Shown here: piece by piece, positions 40,165-50,800 of the stretch | How the letters are laid out: every line of letters starts with the position of its first letter | Numbering within the stretch: position 1 is the stretch's first letter | Assembly: GCA_965366625.1 (NCBI GenBank) | Contig: CBDUGP010000042.1 | Coordinates: 1-64,000, forward strand | DNA length: 64,000 nucleotides | Source of the DNA: JAUIJL01 sp965366625 | GTDB lineage: Bacteria; Acidobacteriota; Thermoanaerobaculia; Multivoradales; J023 | Direction: 5' to 3' | Notes under the pieces: generated by a model | What the model was told of the DNA's origin: nothing | Database searches by the model: none | What the model saw: the letters and a program-made list of their open reading frames with translations, nothing else | Program-made: the position numbers and the translations under genes

Positions 40165-43100
40165 TGGCTTTGAAACGCGAGAAGGTCATCAAGGCAGCAG
40201 AGAAATATGTTGCCAAGGGCAAATTGGAAGCCGCGATCAAAGAGTACCGAAAGGTCTTGGCGGAAGATTCCAACGACACCAACACCCTAAATAGGGTAGG
40301 TGACCTCTACGCCCGATTGGAACGTTACGACGAAGCGGTCAAGCTTTTCTCCCAGATCGCGGACAAATACAGCCGCGACGGTTTCTTCGTCAAAGCCATT
40401 GCGATCTATAAGAAGATCATTAAGCTCGACCCGACCGTGTTGCGGGTCTACGAGCGCTTGGCGGAGCTTTATCACCGACAGGGGCTGATCAACGACGCGC
40501 GCAGTCAGTATCAAGTTCTCGCGGACTACTATCAAAAACACGAGAACGCCACTTCAGCGATCACCATCTACCAGCGCATGTCGGAGATGGAGCCCGACAA
40601 TCCGAGTTTCCATCTGAAATTGGCGGAACTTTATTCGAGCCAACGGTTGACCGACAAAGCGTTGCGGGAATTTCGCGCGCTCGGCGATCTGCTGGTCGAC
40701 AATGACTCGGCCGACGAAGCGGTGCAGGCTTACCGCCGCGGCATAGAGCTGGCGCCGGACAATCTGGACAATATTCGTCAATCGGTCGGTCATCTGAAGA
40801 CCCGAGGCGCGATTGGTGCGGCTGCCAACCTGTTGGCCAAAGCCGTTGATCTCAATCCGGCGGCCGAGGAGGTCGGGCGGGAAATCGGATTGGCCGAGCC
40901 TGAGCCGCCCCCCGAGGAAGCCGCCGCCGAGGCGGAAGACGAAACCGGCGTTCCAGGAGACGGATTCCACCCCAACGAAGGCACTTTCACCGGCCGCCGG
41001 CCAGAGGTGGACGATACGGATTTCAGTGCCCCGTTTGAAGATGCTCCGGCGTCCTCCGATGGGGAGATCTCGTTCGATCTGCCGATGGAAGGAGAGGCTC
41101 CCGCGGCCGTAGAGTTCGACGACGCACCTATGTCGTTCGATGCTCCGGCCTCTTTCGATTCCCCTGCGTCTTTCGATTCCCCTGCGTCTTTCGACTCGCC
41201 CTCTTCCTTCCATTCGTCGACATCGTTTGATTCCCCCGCCTCCTTCGATGCCTCGAACACCACGGGGGGGCTCGCACCCGAGCCTGGTTTCGGTGGCGAG
41301 TCCGGTGAGTTCACGTTCGATCTCGACGACGAAGCTCCGTCACCGAGCCAGGTGAGCCCGCCGAGCGACGACGCGCCGTCAGCCACATCCATTGACGGTA
41401 GTGAGGTGGCAGTCGGACGAGTGCCGTCATTTGATTTAGACGACGAGTCTATGCCCCCCTCCCAAGTCCTGCCTCCGGACGACCTCACCGACACGGCCGG
41501 GCAGGCTTTCAAGATGGATCTGGCAGACCTCAAAGGTGCCCAGGCGGATCCCGAGCTGAGCGAATTGGACTTCGCGCCCCAGGAGGCGAGCTACCAGCCA
41601 CCGGGAAGCGTCGGCACCGACGCCGATTTCGAATTTGAGATCGAGCCGCCTGAGCCGGCCGCACCTGAGCCGGCCGCACCTGAGCCGGCCGCACCTGAGC
41701 CGGCCGCACCTGAGTTGGAGCCGTTCGTGGAAGCGGTTCCGATAGAGCTGGAGCCTAGGCCGGCCGCATCTGAGCCGGCCGCTCCTAAGCCGGCCGCTCC
41801 GGAAATCGAAATCGAATGGTCGACGGGCGAGATGGACGATCTCGACGTCACCTTGCCTGCCGTGACCCCAGAGCCCGCGGCACCCGCAGAGCTGGAAACC
41901 GCTACGCCCGCGCCCATTTCAGTGCCGGCAGAAAAGCCCGTTGCCCAGCCCTTCTCGCTTTCATTCAGTCTCGACGACGACGAAGAAGAAGACGAAGAGC
42001 CGGAGGACGATCTCGACGCAACTCGTCCTGCTACCTCTGTGCCCCCAAGTCGTCCCGAGCCGCCACCGCCGGCCCCAGTGCCCACGGTTCCGGCCGTGCG
42101 TCGCGACGAGGATCTCGTGGCCGAAGCCACGGTTTTCGCCAAATACGGCTTGTTAGAAAAGGCCGTCGACCGTTTGGACGATTTGCTGGAAGGCAACCCC
42201 ACCCATCTCGAAGGTCTGGCTTTGCGCGCGCGCCTAGATTTGGAAGCCGGTCAGGTAGATGCCGCGATCGAAAGGGCCCGGAATCTCCAGGAGCAGTCGG
42301 AGGCTCAGGGTGACTCGACCCATTGGCAGGCCCTAAAACAAGAGTTCGCGGATGCCGGCCACTCTCTCGATCCGGAGGAGCCTCAGGCTGCGGTGGTCGA
42401 GAAGCCGCCCGAAGATGATCGCATCGCTCAGTTGCTTGAAGACCTCAGTCTGGACAGCTTCGACAGCTCCTCGTCTTCTGCGCCGTCGGTGGTCGATAAT
42501 TTGCTGTCCCAAGAGCCGGCCGTCGAGCCTGCGATGGCCTCCGACCCAGGCAAGGGCAGCGCTGATGAAGGGAAATTCTCCCTCGCGAATGAGCTCTCCT
42601 TAGACCAAACCGAAGAAGTGCCCGGGCAGCCCAGCGGCGATGCTCTACCGCCGCCGTCCGAGGACTTGATGGACGAGACCGGAATGAGCTGGCTGGACGA
42701 GCCCACTCCGGCACCCGAGAAAGTTCGTCAGATCGTAGATACGTCGACGATGTTCGACGACGAGGACGATTTCTTCGACCTTGCTGCCGAGCTGGAAGAA
42801 GAACTCGGCGAAGAAGCAGCGAAGATCGACGAGTCGATGCTGACTTCGGTGGAATCGCAGGAGCAGTCCCTGGAGGAAGTCATCGAAGGTTTCAAACAAG
42901 GGGTCGCCGAAAACCTTTCACCCGAGGATTACGACACCCACTTCAACCTGGGCATTGCCTATCGCGAAATGGGGCTGTTGGACGAAGCGATCGGCGAGTT
43001 TCAGCTCGCATCCAAGGATTCCCGCTATTTGGTGGAATGTGCGTCGATGCTCGGTATTTGCTTTCAAGAGAAGGGTTTGCCCGAGTTGGCCGTGCGCTGG

Positions 43101-43289
43101 TACCAGAAGGGTTTGGCCTCACCGGACATCAATGAAGACGCCACTTTGGGTCTACTCTACGATATGGGAGTCGCTTACGAATCCCAGGGAGACACCACTT
43201 CCGCGTATAAGACCTTCGTCGAGATTTACGGTCTCAACACCAATTTCCGCGACGTCAGCTCACGACTTCAAGAGCTTTCGCCTCAGTAG
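40164..43289 (+). CDS. Large TPR protein with low-complexity linker (1041 aa)
   Basis: The N-terminal 240 residues are TPR repeats (AAEKYVAKGKLEAAIKEYRKVL, LNRVGDLYARLERYDEAVKLFSQIA and so on). Residues about 250-640 are an acidic, Pro/Ala/Ser-rich linker with perfect internal repeats (SFDSPA and PEPAA units). A second TPR region follows near 650-720 (EATVFAKYGLLEKAVDRLDDLLEGNPTHLEGL), another acidic linker, and a final TPR block (FNLGIAYREMGLLDEAIGEFQLA and so on). There is no signal peptide or membrane helix, so it is cytoplasmic. This architecture resembles scaffold proteins linked to motility or polarity in deltaproteobacteria-like and Acidobacteriota genomes. The gene is coupled to rnhB (TGATG). 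Confidence 0.85.
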   Translation: MALKREKVIKAAEKYVAKGKLEAAIKEYRKVLAEDSNDTNTLNRVGDLYARLERYDEAVKLFSQIADKYSRDGFFVKAIAIYKKIIKLDPTVLRVYERLAELYHRQGLINDARSQYQVLADYYQKHENATSAITIYQRMSEMEPDNPSFHLKLAELYSSQRLTDKALREFRALGDLLVDNDSADEAVQAYRRGIELAPDNLDNIRQSVGHLKTRGAIGAAANLLAKAVDLNPAAEEVGREIGLAEPEPPPEEAAAEAEDETGVPGDGFHPNEGTFTGRRPEVDDTDFSAPFEDAPASSDGEISFDLPMEGEAPAAVEFDDAPMSFDAPASFDSPASFDSPASFDSPSSFHSSTSFDSPASFDASNTTGGLAPEPGFGGESGEFTFDLDDEAPSPSQVSPPSDDAPSATSIDGSEVAVGRVPSFDLDDESMPPSQVLPPDDLTDTAGQAFKMDLADLKGAQADPELSELDFAPQEASYQPPGSVGTDADFEFEIEPPEPAAPEPAAPEPAAPEPAAPELEPFVEAVPIELEPRPAASEPAAPKPAAPEIEIEWSTGEMDDLDVTLPAVTPEPAAPAELETATPAPISVPAEKPVAQPFSLSFSLDDDEEEDEEPEDDLDATRPATSVPPSRPEPPPPAPVPTVPAVRRDEDLVAEATVFAKYGLLEKAVDRLDDLLEGNPTHLEGLALRARLDLEAGQVDAAIERARNLQEQSEAQGDSTHWQALKQEFADAGHSLDPEEPQAAVVEKPPEDDRIAQLLEDLSLDSFDSSSSSAPSVVDNLLSQEPAVEPAMASDPGKGSADEGKFSLANELSLDQTEEVPGQPSGDALPPPSEDLMDETGMSWLDEPTPAPEKVRQIVDTSTMFDDEDDFFDLAAELEEELGEEAAKIDESMLTSVESQEQSLEEVIEGFKQGVAENLSPEDYDTHFNLGIAYREMGLLDEAIGEFQLASKDSRYLVECASMLGICFQEKGLPELAVRWYQKGLASPDINEDATLGLLYDMGVAYESQGDTTSAYKTFVEIYGLNTNFRDVSSRLQELSPQ
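41652..41711. repeat. 15-bp coding tandem repeat in the TPR gene linker
   Basis: Four exact copies of GAGCCGGCCGCACCT encode Glu-Pro-Ala-Ala-Pro. A second in-frame repeat, the 18-mer TTTCGATTCCCCTGCGTC, occurs twice exactly at 41154-41171 and 41172-41189 with degenerate copies around it. Exact identity at the DNA level suggests recent slippage. Confidence 0.9.
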
Positions 43290-43399
43290 GCGAGCAGGAC
43301 GCGCTCGAACGTCCCATCGCCGGGTGTCGGCATGCCGCGGAACCGGGCAGACTGTTCTCGGGTCTGATCGAGCACATCGAAATCGACCCAGAGGTCATC

Positions 43400-44503
43400 A
43401 TGGAAAACAGAGCTTTTTGGATCATCGTCGCACTTTTGGTGTTGGGCATCGGGTTCGTCTTTCTACAGCCCACGGTCGAAGATCGACTGGCTCCAACCCT
43501 GACCGAAGCCTGGGTTGCGATTGAGGTCGAAGGCACGGGCGTGGCACGTGTGGGACCGGTGGAGATCGACGAAGGCACAGGTTTCACCCTGCACGCTGTG
43601 GTCGGTGCCACCAAGCGAAACGGCGACACCGTTTATTACACCGCCGCCGATCGACTGAAAATCGACGATCAAGAGATCCCCGCCGAGAGTCTGCAGCCCT
43701 GGGATAGGAATCGCCCGGTGAAAATTCGTTGGTATACCCTCGAAGGCCGTTCACCCTTCATGACTCTGGGAACGGAGGGGATTTCGACCTTTCGCTTCGA
43801 ATCCTTCCTTCGCTCAGACTGGCCTTTAGCTTGGTCCATTCCGGGGGCGATCGATCCCGCCAATGACGACCATCTGCAAAGCGATGATGCCGTGCCACGA
43901 CCGATGCTCGGGACCCAACGGTTCCGAACCCAACTCGAGCTTTATCGATTTGCCGATGATTTGTTGCCTACCCAGGTCGTACGTTCCTGGGACGTGGACG
44001 ATTTGAAACGCGAGGTCGAGCGCTTTCCCACGGTGACCGTCGTGTCCAACGACGGGGCTCGGGAAGTCTCGCGGTGGTTGGGGCTGACCCAATTGGTTCC
44101 TCCCGCGGATCCGCCGGTGGAGCTGGTGAGGCAAATCGACGAGTTGGCCCGCCATCGAATCGCTTTTAGCCGATTGACCCTGCTGCGCGATCTGGCCCGT
44201 GCGTCTGGAACCTCCTTCGGGAATTTGGTCTGGAGCAGCCTCGACATTGCCGAACAAATGCGCTGGCCATCCGACGCCCAAGCCGGAGACCTGCTGCGGG
44301 TAGGAGATCGTGTGGTGGTTTTATTCCGCGACCGCGGAGAGCCGGGCCTGGTGGACTATCAAGATCTTTGCTTCGACTTCGTCCAAGGCATCGAGGTCCG
44401 TGCCCTAGGCGACGTGTTCAGCGGCGAAGGGTTATCGGTAGAGATCGCCCGCATGGCAGAGCAGCCGGCCGCCACTGAAGCGACGCTCGCGGGCCAACCC
44501 TAG
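43400..44503 (+). CDS. Membrane-anchored hypothetical protein (367 aa)
   Basis: Residues about 5-24 (AFWIIVALLVLGIGFVFLQP) are a single transmembrane anchor or uncleaved signal. The rest should lie outside the membrane. Residues 35-140 look like two beta domains (AWVAIEVEGTGVARVGPVEIDEGTGFTL split by turns; RPVKIRWYTLEG). The 180-330 region is mixed, with helices (VELVRQIDELARHRIAFSRL). No family is recognised. Its end (DRVVVLFRDRGEPGLVDYQDLCFDFV) is beta-like. It sits between a TPR scaffold and isocitrate dehydrogenase with gaps of about 110 bp on each side, so it is probably its own unit. Confidence 0.75.
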   Translation: MENRAFWIIVALLVLGIGFVFLQPTVEDRLAPTLTEAWVAIEVEGTGVARVGPVEIDEGTGFTLHAVVGATKRNGDTVYYTAADRLKIDDQEIPAESLQPWDRNRPVKIRWYTLEGRSPFMTLGTEGISTFRFESFLRSDWPLAWSIPGAIDPANDDHLQSDDAVPRPMLGTQRFRTQLELYRFADDLLPTQVVRSWDVDDLKREVERFPTVTVVSNDGAREVSRWLGLTQLVPPADPPVELVRQIDELARHRIAFSRLTLLRDLARASGTSFGNLVWSSLDIAEQMRWPSDAQAGDLLRVGDRVVVLFRDRGEPGLVDYQDLCFDFVQGIEVRALGDVFSGEGLSVEIARMAEQPAATEATLAGQP

Positions 44504-44612
44504 ATTTTAATCCCTTCGAGCGACACGAGACTTTTTCCACTTAGAGACGTTTACATCCATCGAGACCAAAAAATCGGGCACTACGGTGCTCTTGCGAGGA
44601 AAGTAGGAACCC

Positions 44613-45623
44613 ATGGCACAAACCTTGACCTTATTGCCGGGAGACGGCATCGGACCGGAAGTGACCGCAGCCACGGTACGCGTGTTGGAGGCTGTCGGCT
44701 GTGATTTTGAATGGGAGTCTTACGTGGTGGGCGCGGAAGCGGTGGAGCAGGACATGGAGCCGCTCCCGGTCAGAGTCTTGGATTCGATCCGACGCAACAA
44801 AGTATGTCTCAAGGGCCCGGTGACCACCCCGATCGGCAAAGGGTTCCGTTCGATCAACGTGCTTCTGCGCCAAGATCTTCAGCTCTACGCCAACCTCCGG
44901 CCCGCCCGTTCGATTCCCGGCATCGATCACAAATTCAAGGATGTCGACCTGGTCATCGTGCGCGAGAACACGGAAGGGCTCTACAGCGGTTTAGAGCATC
45001 AGGTGGTGCCGGGCGTGGTGGAGAGCCTGAAAATCATCACCGAAAAAGCGTCGACCCGAATTGCCAAATTCGCTTTCGAATACGCTGAGAAACACGGCCG
45101 CAAGCGGGTGACCGCGGTGCATAAGGCCAACATCATGAAGCTTTCGGACGGTCTCTTCCTCGATTGCTTCCGCGAAGTTTCTAAGAGCCATCCGTCGATC
45201 GAGGCCGACGATCGAATCATCGACAATATGTGCATGCAGCTGGTGATGTATCCCGAAAAGTACGACATGTTGTTGTTGGAAAACCTCTATGGCGACATCG
45301 TTTCCGATCTGGCGGCAGGATTGGTCGGCGGTTTGGGTGTGGTGGCCGGTGCGAATATCGGCGATCACGAAGCCGTCTTCGAAGCGGTGCACGGCTCGGC
45401 GCCGGACATCGCCGGACTGGGTGTGGCCAATCCCATGGCGTTGATACGCTCCGCCATCCTGATGTTGCGCCACCTCAACTTGATGGACGAGGCGGATCGA
45501 TTGGCGAAGGCCCTTCGCAAGGTGGTGGTGGAGCAAAAGATTCGCACCCGGGATCTCGGCGGCACCGTGGGCACCAGCGAATTCACTGAATCGGTGGTGC
45601 GCGCGATCGAATCGGGGGACTGA
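44613..45623 (+). CDS. icd: Isocitrate dehydrogenase, NAD-type
   Basis: This is a beta-decarboxylating dehydrogenase of 336 residues. LTLLPGDGIGPEV opens the chain. The substrate-determining segment reads RSINVLLRQDLQLYANLRPARS, with the Ser and Asn of isocitrate enzymes, followed by VIVRENTEGLYSGLEH. VTAVHKANIMKLSDGLFL carries the catalytic Lys, and GDIVSDLAAGLVGGLG and EAVHGSAPDIAG complete the site. The length and motifs fit the compact NAD-dependent form related to eukaryotic IDH3, rather than the longer NADP enzyme. LeuB or homoisocitrate dehydrogenase are alternatives but the Ser-x-Asn segment argues against them. It acts in the TCA cycle. Confidence 0.88.
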   Translation: MAQTLTLLPGDGIGPEVTAATVRVLEAVGCDFEWESYVVGAEAVEQDMEPLPVRVLDSIRRNKVCLKGPVTTPIGKGFRSINVLLRQDLQLYANLRPARSIPGIDHKFKDVDLVIVRENTEGLYSGLEHQVVPGVVESLKIITEKASTRIAKFAFEYAEKHGRKRVTAVHKANIMKLSDGLFLDCFREVSKSHPSIEADDRIIDNMCMQLVMYPEKYDMLLLENLYGDIVSDLAAGLVGGLGVVAGANIGDHEAVFEAVHGSAPDIAGLGVANPMALIRSAILMLRHLNLMDEADRLAKALRKVVVEQKIRTRDLGGTVGTSEFTESVVRAIESGD

Positions 45624-47017
45624 CGATCCGAACTCTATTCGACGAACAGCTGCCGTCCAAAGGCGGCTCGGCCTCCGACGCCGACAGGCAGCCCGAATCC
45701 TCGGATATTTCGGGGGCGCCCCTGGCGGAGCGATTGCGCCCGCGCACGTTGGACGACATGGTCGGCCAAGACGCGGTGGTCGGTCCCGAGGGTTTTTTGC
45801 GCCGAGCGATCGCCGAGGACCGGGTGCCGTCGATGATCCTGTGGGGACCGCCGGGCTGTGGCAAGACCACCCTGGCGGAAATCGTGGCCCGTTCGACCAC
45901 CAGCCGCTTCGTGCCGTTTTCCGCGGTCACTTCGGGCATCAAAGAAGTGAAACAGGTGATGGTGGACGCTGCCCGATTCCGTCGTGCGGACGGCCGCAAG
46001 ACCCTGCTTTTCGTCGACGAAATCCATCGATTCAACCGTTCCCAACAAGATGCCTTCCTGCCCTACGTGGAACAAGGAGATATCGTGCTGGTCGGTGCGA
46101 CGACCGAGAACCCTTCCTTTGAGGTGGTCGGCGCGTTGCTCTCGCGGTGTCGGGTGGTGGTGCTCGAGCCGCTGTCGCCCGATCATCTGAAGCAGGTGCT
46201 GAGCCGTGCCCTGGCGCAGCCCGGGGATAGGGGATTGGCGGATTTCGGGGTCGAACTCGAAGACGAGGCCTTCGGGGCGTTGATCCAAAGCGCTGGTGGC
46301 GATGCACGCCGGGCGCTCAATCTCCTGGAGCTGGTGGTGGTCGACAGCCGATCCGCCGGACGGGATCGAGTCGACGCCCAGGCGGTGGCCCAAGTGGCCC
46401 AGCGCAAAATCATGCTCTACGACAAATCCGGTGAGCAGCACTACAACCTTATCTCGGCCTTGCATAAGAGCTTGCGAGACAGCGATGCCGACGCCGCCAT
46501 TTATTGGTTGGTGCGCATGTTGGAGTCCGGCGAGTCGGCCGGATATATCGCTCGTCGATTGGTGCGTTTCGCCAATGAGGATGTGGGGTTGGCGGATCCC
46601 AACGCGGTGCGCCGGGCGTTGGAAGCTTGGGACGCTTACGACCGCCTGGGCTCACCCGAAGGTGATTTGGCCTTGGTGCAAGCCGCCATTTACCTGGCAT
46701 TGGCACCGAAATCCAATGCCGCTTATATGGCCCTCAAAAAAGTCCGCAAGACCCTTGAAGAGCGTCCTGCGGATCCCGTACCCATGTCGATTCGCAACGC
46801 GCCCACGGGTTTGATGAAGAACCTCGGTTACGGTAGCGGATATGTCTACGCCCACGATACCGAGGAAGGTGTGGGGGGATTGTCGTGCCTGCCCGACTCG
46901 ATCGCCGGAACTCGTTTCTACGAGCCCAAGGATGTTGGGGTCGAAAAGCGATTCCGCGAGCGCCTCGCCGAGCTGGACCGCATTCGCAAGCGGCTGCAAC
47001 AACAGCGCTCAGACTGA
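45620..47017 (+). CDS. rarA: Replication-associated recombination protein RarA, unusual start
   Basis: This AAA+ clamp-loader-like ATPase acts at stalled forks. It shows Walker A LWGPPGCGKTTLAE, Walker B TLLFVDEIHRFNRSQQDAFLP, the sensor-1 region VGATTENPSFE and LLSRCRVVVLEPL, and the C-terminal domain ending YEPKDVGVEKRFRERLAEL. The family's conserved opening, APLAERLRPRTLDDMVGQ, begins before the first ordinary start codon (TTG at 45734). Between the in-frame stop at 45587 and that TTG there is no ATG, GTG or TTG. A CTG at 45620 overlaps the icd stop as CTGA, like the ATGA couplings elsewhere here, giving 465 residues. The start is therefore a guess. Confidence 0.85.
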   Translation: MTIRTLFDEQLPSKGGSASDADRQPESSDISGAPLAERLRPRTLDDMVGQDAVVGPEGFLRRAIAEDRVPSMILWGPPGCGKTTLAEIVARSTTSRFVPFSAVTSGIKEVKQVMVDAARFRRADGRKTLLFVDEIHRFNRSQQDAFLPYVEQGDIVLVGATTENPSFEVVGALLSRCRVVVLEPLSPDHLKQVLSRALAQPGDRGLADFGVELEDEAFGALIQSAGGDARRALNLLELVVVDSRSAGRDRVDAQAVAQVAQRKIMLYDKSGEQHYNLISALHKSLRDSDADAAIYWLVRMLESGESAGYIARRLVRFANEDVGLADPNAVRRALEAWDAYDRLGSPEGDLALVQAAIYLALAPKSNAAYMALKKVRKTLEERPADPVPMSIRNAPTGLMKNLGYGSGYVYAHDTEEGVGGLSCLPDSIAGTRFYEPKDVGVEKRFRERLAELDRIRKRLQQQRSD

Positions 47018-47042
47018 GAGCTGCCCCTGCGAGCCGGCCGGA

Positions 47043-47567
47043 TCAATGCTTCAAACGCAGCAGACGGTAGCGACCGTGGTGGCAAGCGATCCAGATGGTC
47101 TTGCCGTTTTCTTTGAGGGCGCGGTAGCGGTTGGCGTCGGCTCCTCGCTGGGAATCCAGAGCTGAAGCCAAGGCCCAGATGTGTTGCAGTGCGGTTTGGC
47201 CGATGGCGGACTCGTCACCCACTTTGCGCACCACGTTGAGCAGGGCTCCCAAGACCCCTCGGAGGTGACGACGGGAGGTCTGAGCTTCTTCTCGCTGGCT
47301 GTCCAGGCGATTCCACAGGCGCTCGGCTTCCTCGGCCAGCAAGCGGATACGCTCGAAATCGAGCACGCACTGACGTCGGCCCAAAACCCCGGCATATTGG
47401 CTCAGAAAACGCAGGCGTCGACCCGGCCGTAGACATTTGGATTCGGGCCATAGGGCAGCGAAATCAGCGGTCGCCCCCACAATATCGCCTGAGTAGGCGC
47501 GTCGTCGCGCATGGACCGCCCGTCGTTCTAGACCGCTCGAAATTAGCGTCTCTTCCTCATGGATCAT
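47043..47567 (-). CDS. Hypothetical helical protein (174 aa)
   Basis: I chose ATG 47567 because GGGGGAAG lies 5 bases before it; a frame from 47648 is longer. The protein is mostly helical and basic (RAVHARRRAYSGDIVGATADFAALWPESKCL, HLRGVLGALLNVVRKVGDESAIGQTALQHIWALASAL written here in parts). It ends with a short strand KTIWIACHHGRYRLLRL. There is no signal peptide or membrane helix. It is convergent with rarA and stands alone. I do not recognise it. Confidence 0.6.
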   Translation of the reverse strand: MIHEEETLISSGLERRAVHARRRAYSGDIVGATADFAALWPESKCLRPGRRLRFLSQYAGVLGRRQCVLDFERIRLLAEEAERLWNRLDSQREEAQTSRRHLRGVLGALLNVVRKVGDESAIGQTALQHIWALASALDSQRGADANRYRALKENGKTIWIACHHGRYRLLRLKH

Positions 47568-47811
47568 GGATCTTCCCCCTTTGTCGATGGCTCGAAGTCT
47601 GTGAGCGTCCGACGCCAACGTGTCCCAGCCGATGTCAGATCTAGCCAAGGCCGCCTCTCGGTTTAGTGGCTCCTATCTCTAAACGCGAGAAAATGGGCAA
47701 AAAGGTCTTATGGCATTCAAAAAGGCAGTCGAAACCTTCCCTGAGTTCATCGCAAGGGTGTGCCTGTGAAATCATACGGGCTTGCCAATTAAGTTCAAGA
47801 AAGGGAGTCCC

Positions 47812-50800
47812 ATGATCCGAATCCGTTCTTCTGCGGCGGTGCTCGCCGCCTTCGTCGCTCTTTCGGTCGCCTCCGCCCCATCTGTCGATGCTCAAACCGT
47901 TGATCCGGCCAGACTCGAATCCATGAAATGGCGCGAGGCCGGGCCCTATCGCGGCGGCCGTGTCGCTGCGGTCACCGGCATTCGAGGTGATCGCAACACC
48001 TACTATTTCGGTGCTACCGGCGGTGGAGTGTGGAAAACCGTCGACGCCGGTAGGGAATGGACTAATGTTTCCGACGGCACTTTCGGCGGCTCCATCGGCG
48101 CCGTGGCGGTTTCGGATTGGGATCCGAATGTGGTCTATGCCGGTGGGGGTGAGAAAACAGTCCGCGGCAACGTTTCCCACGGTGACGGATTATGGAAGTC
48201 CGTCGACGGCGGCAAAACGTGGAAATCCGCGGGGTTGACCGACAGCCGACACATTTCGCGAATTCGTATCCATCCCAAAGATCCGGATCGGCTGTGGGTT
48301 TGCGCCATGGGCCACCTTTTCGGGCCGAACGAGCAGCGCGGGGTCTTCCGTTCGTCCGATGGCGGGGCCACTTGGAACCAAGCCCTTTTCGTCAATGCCG
48401 ACGCCGGCTGTGTGGATTTGGCCATGGATCCCAATAATCCGCGCATCCTATACGCCGGTTTTTGGCGGGTCTTGCGCACACCTTGGACCTTGGAATCCGG
48501 GGGTGAGGGATCCGGCCTTTGGAAGTCCACGGACGGCGGTGAGACTTGGACCGAGCTTTCTTCCAACAAGGGCCTGCCCGAGGGCACCTGGGGCATCGTC
48601 GGCGTTTCCGTATCGCCGAGCGACTCCGAGAATCTCTACGCCATGGTCGAAGCGCAAGAAGGAGGCGTTTTCCGCTCCAAAGACGGCGGTGAGACGTGGA
48701 GCCGCACCAACGACAGTCGGGATCTGCGCCAGCGGGCCTGGTATTACACGCGGATTTACGCCGATCCAGCCGACGCGGAATCGGTATACGTGCTGAATGT
48801 GGGCTTCCACCACTCCAAGGACGGCGGTCGCACGTTTTCTCGAATTTCGGTTCCCCACGGTGACAATCACGACCTGTGGATCGATCCCGACGACCCCAAA
48901 CGGTTGATCCAATCGAACGATGGTGGAGCCAACGTTTCCGAAGACGGCGGGACTTCCTGGACCACCCAAAGCAACCAGCCGACCGCACAGATGTATCGGG
49001 TGTCTACCGACAACGCCTTCCCCTACCGGCTGTTGGGTGGCCAACAAGACAACTCGTCCGTGCGCTTGCGCTCCCGATCCTTCAGTGGCAGCTCCATCGG
49101 TGTGCGCGATTGGGAGCCGTCGGCGGGCTGCGAATGCGGCCACATCGTGGCCAAACCCGACGATCCCGACATCGTGTTCGGCGGTTGTTATGGCGGCAAC
49201 TTGGAGCGGGTCAATCACCGCACCGGCGAGCGACGCAACGTCAGCGTCTGGCCCGACGATCCCATGGGCTGGGGAGCGGCCGAGCTCGAATATCGATTCC
49301 AATGGAACTTCCCGACCTTCTTCTCCCCCCACGACCCGAATCGCCTCTACACCGCGGCTCAGGTGTTGTTCAAATCCGATGATTTGGGTGAGAGCTGGCA
49401 GAGGATCTCCGACGACCTAACCCGCAACGACAAAGACAAACAAGGTTCGTCCGGCGGGCCGATCACCAAAGACAACACCAGCGTGGAGTATTACGGCACG
49501 ATCTTCGCGGGTTTGGAATCTCCCCACGAAAAAGGCGTGCTGTGGGTGGGTTCGGACGACGGATTGTTGCACCTCTCCCGAAATGGCGGCGAAACCTGGA
49601 GCGACGTCACCCCGCCGACCCTGCCCGAATGGAGCCAGATCAACGGCATCGACGCCCACCCCTTCGAAAAAGGCGGCCTCTACCTGGCCGCCACCCGTTA
49701 TAAGTCCGACGACTTCAGGCCGTTGCTCTATCGCACCGAAGACTACGGCGCCACTTGGAAGAAGATCACCTCGGGCATCGCCGACGACCACTTCACCCGG
49801 ACGATCCGTGCGGATCCCGACCGTCGAGGATTGCTCTACGCCGGAACCGAGCGTGGGGTCTACGTGTCTTTCGACGATGGAGCCTCGTGGCAGAGCTTGC
49901 AGCTGGAGCTACCGGAAGTCCCGATCACGGACCTGGCGGTCAAAGAGGGCGACCTGGTGGCCGCCACCCAAGGTCGCGGCTTCTGGATTCTCGACGACCT
50001 CTCGCTCTTGCATGTCCTGACCGACGACGAGTCCGGAAATCGGCTCCACCCGCCCCGAGCGACCATCCGATTGACCTCTGGAGGATCCTTTGACCGCTCG
50101 AGCGGCCAAGCCGGCACCAACCCTCCGTCCGGCGCCGTCTTCCGCTATTTCCTGACCGAAAAACCGAGCAAAGAAACGGAAGTTCGTTTCGAGGTCCTGG
50201 ACTCGGCAGGTGAAATCATCCGTGCTTTCACGCCCAAAGCGGAAGGTGAGCCGGCCGAGGGCGAGCCGGACGAGGGCGAGGCCGATCCGGACCAGATCCT
50301 GGAGCTCAAGGAGGGAGCGGGCACCCTCGAGTGGGACTTGCTCTATCCGGGGCCGAAGGATTTCCCGGGCATGGTGATCTGGAACGGCTTCACCATGGGC
50401 CCTCGGGCAGTGCCGGGCACCTACCGAGCGCGTTTCACGGTCGGAGATTGGTCGGAGGAGACCGAGTTCCAGGTGGTCGCCGATCCCCGTAGCGCCGCGA
50501 CATCCGACGACTACCAGGCCCAATTCGAGTTCTTGAGCAACGTGCGCGACAAGCTCACGGAAACCAACCGGGCGGTGGGCAAGGTGCGCGAGGCGAAGTC
50601 TCAAATCGAAGGTCTGGAGAAACGCCTGGACGACTCCGAAGGCCATCAAGCGGTGGCCGAGGCGTCGTCGGCACTCAAAGAGAAACTCGGCGAGGTCGAA
50701 AAGGCGCTCTACCAGACCCAAAATCGCAGCCGCCAAGATCCGCTCAACTTCCCGATTCGCTTGAACGACAAACTCGCCGGGCTCTACGGCAACGCCTTTT

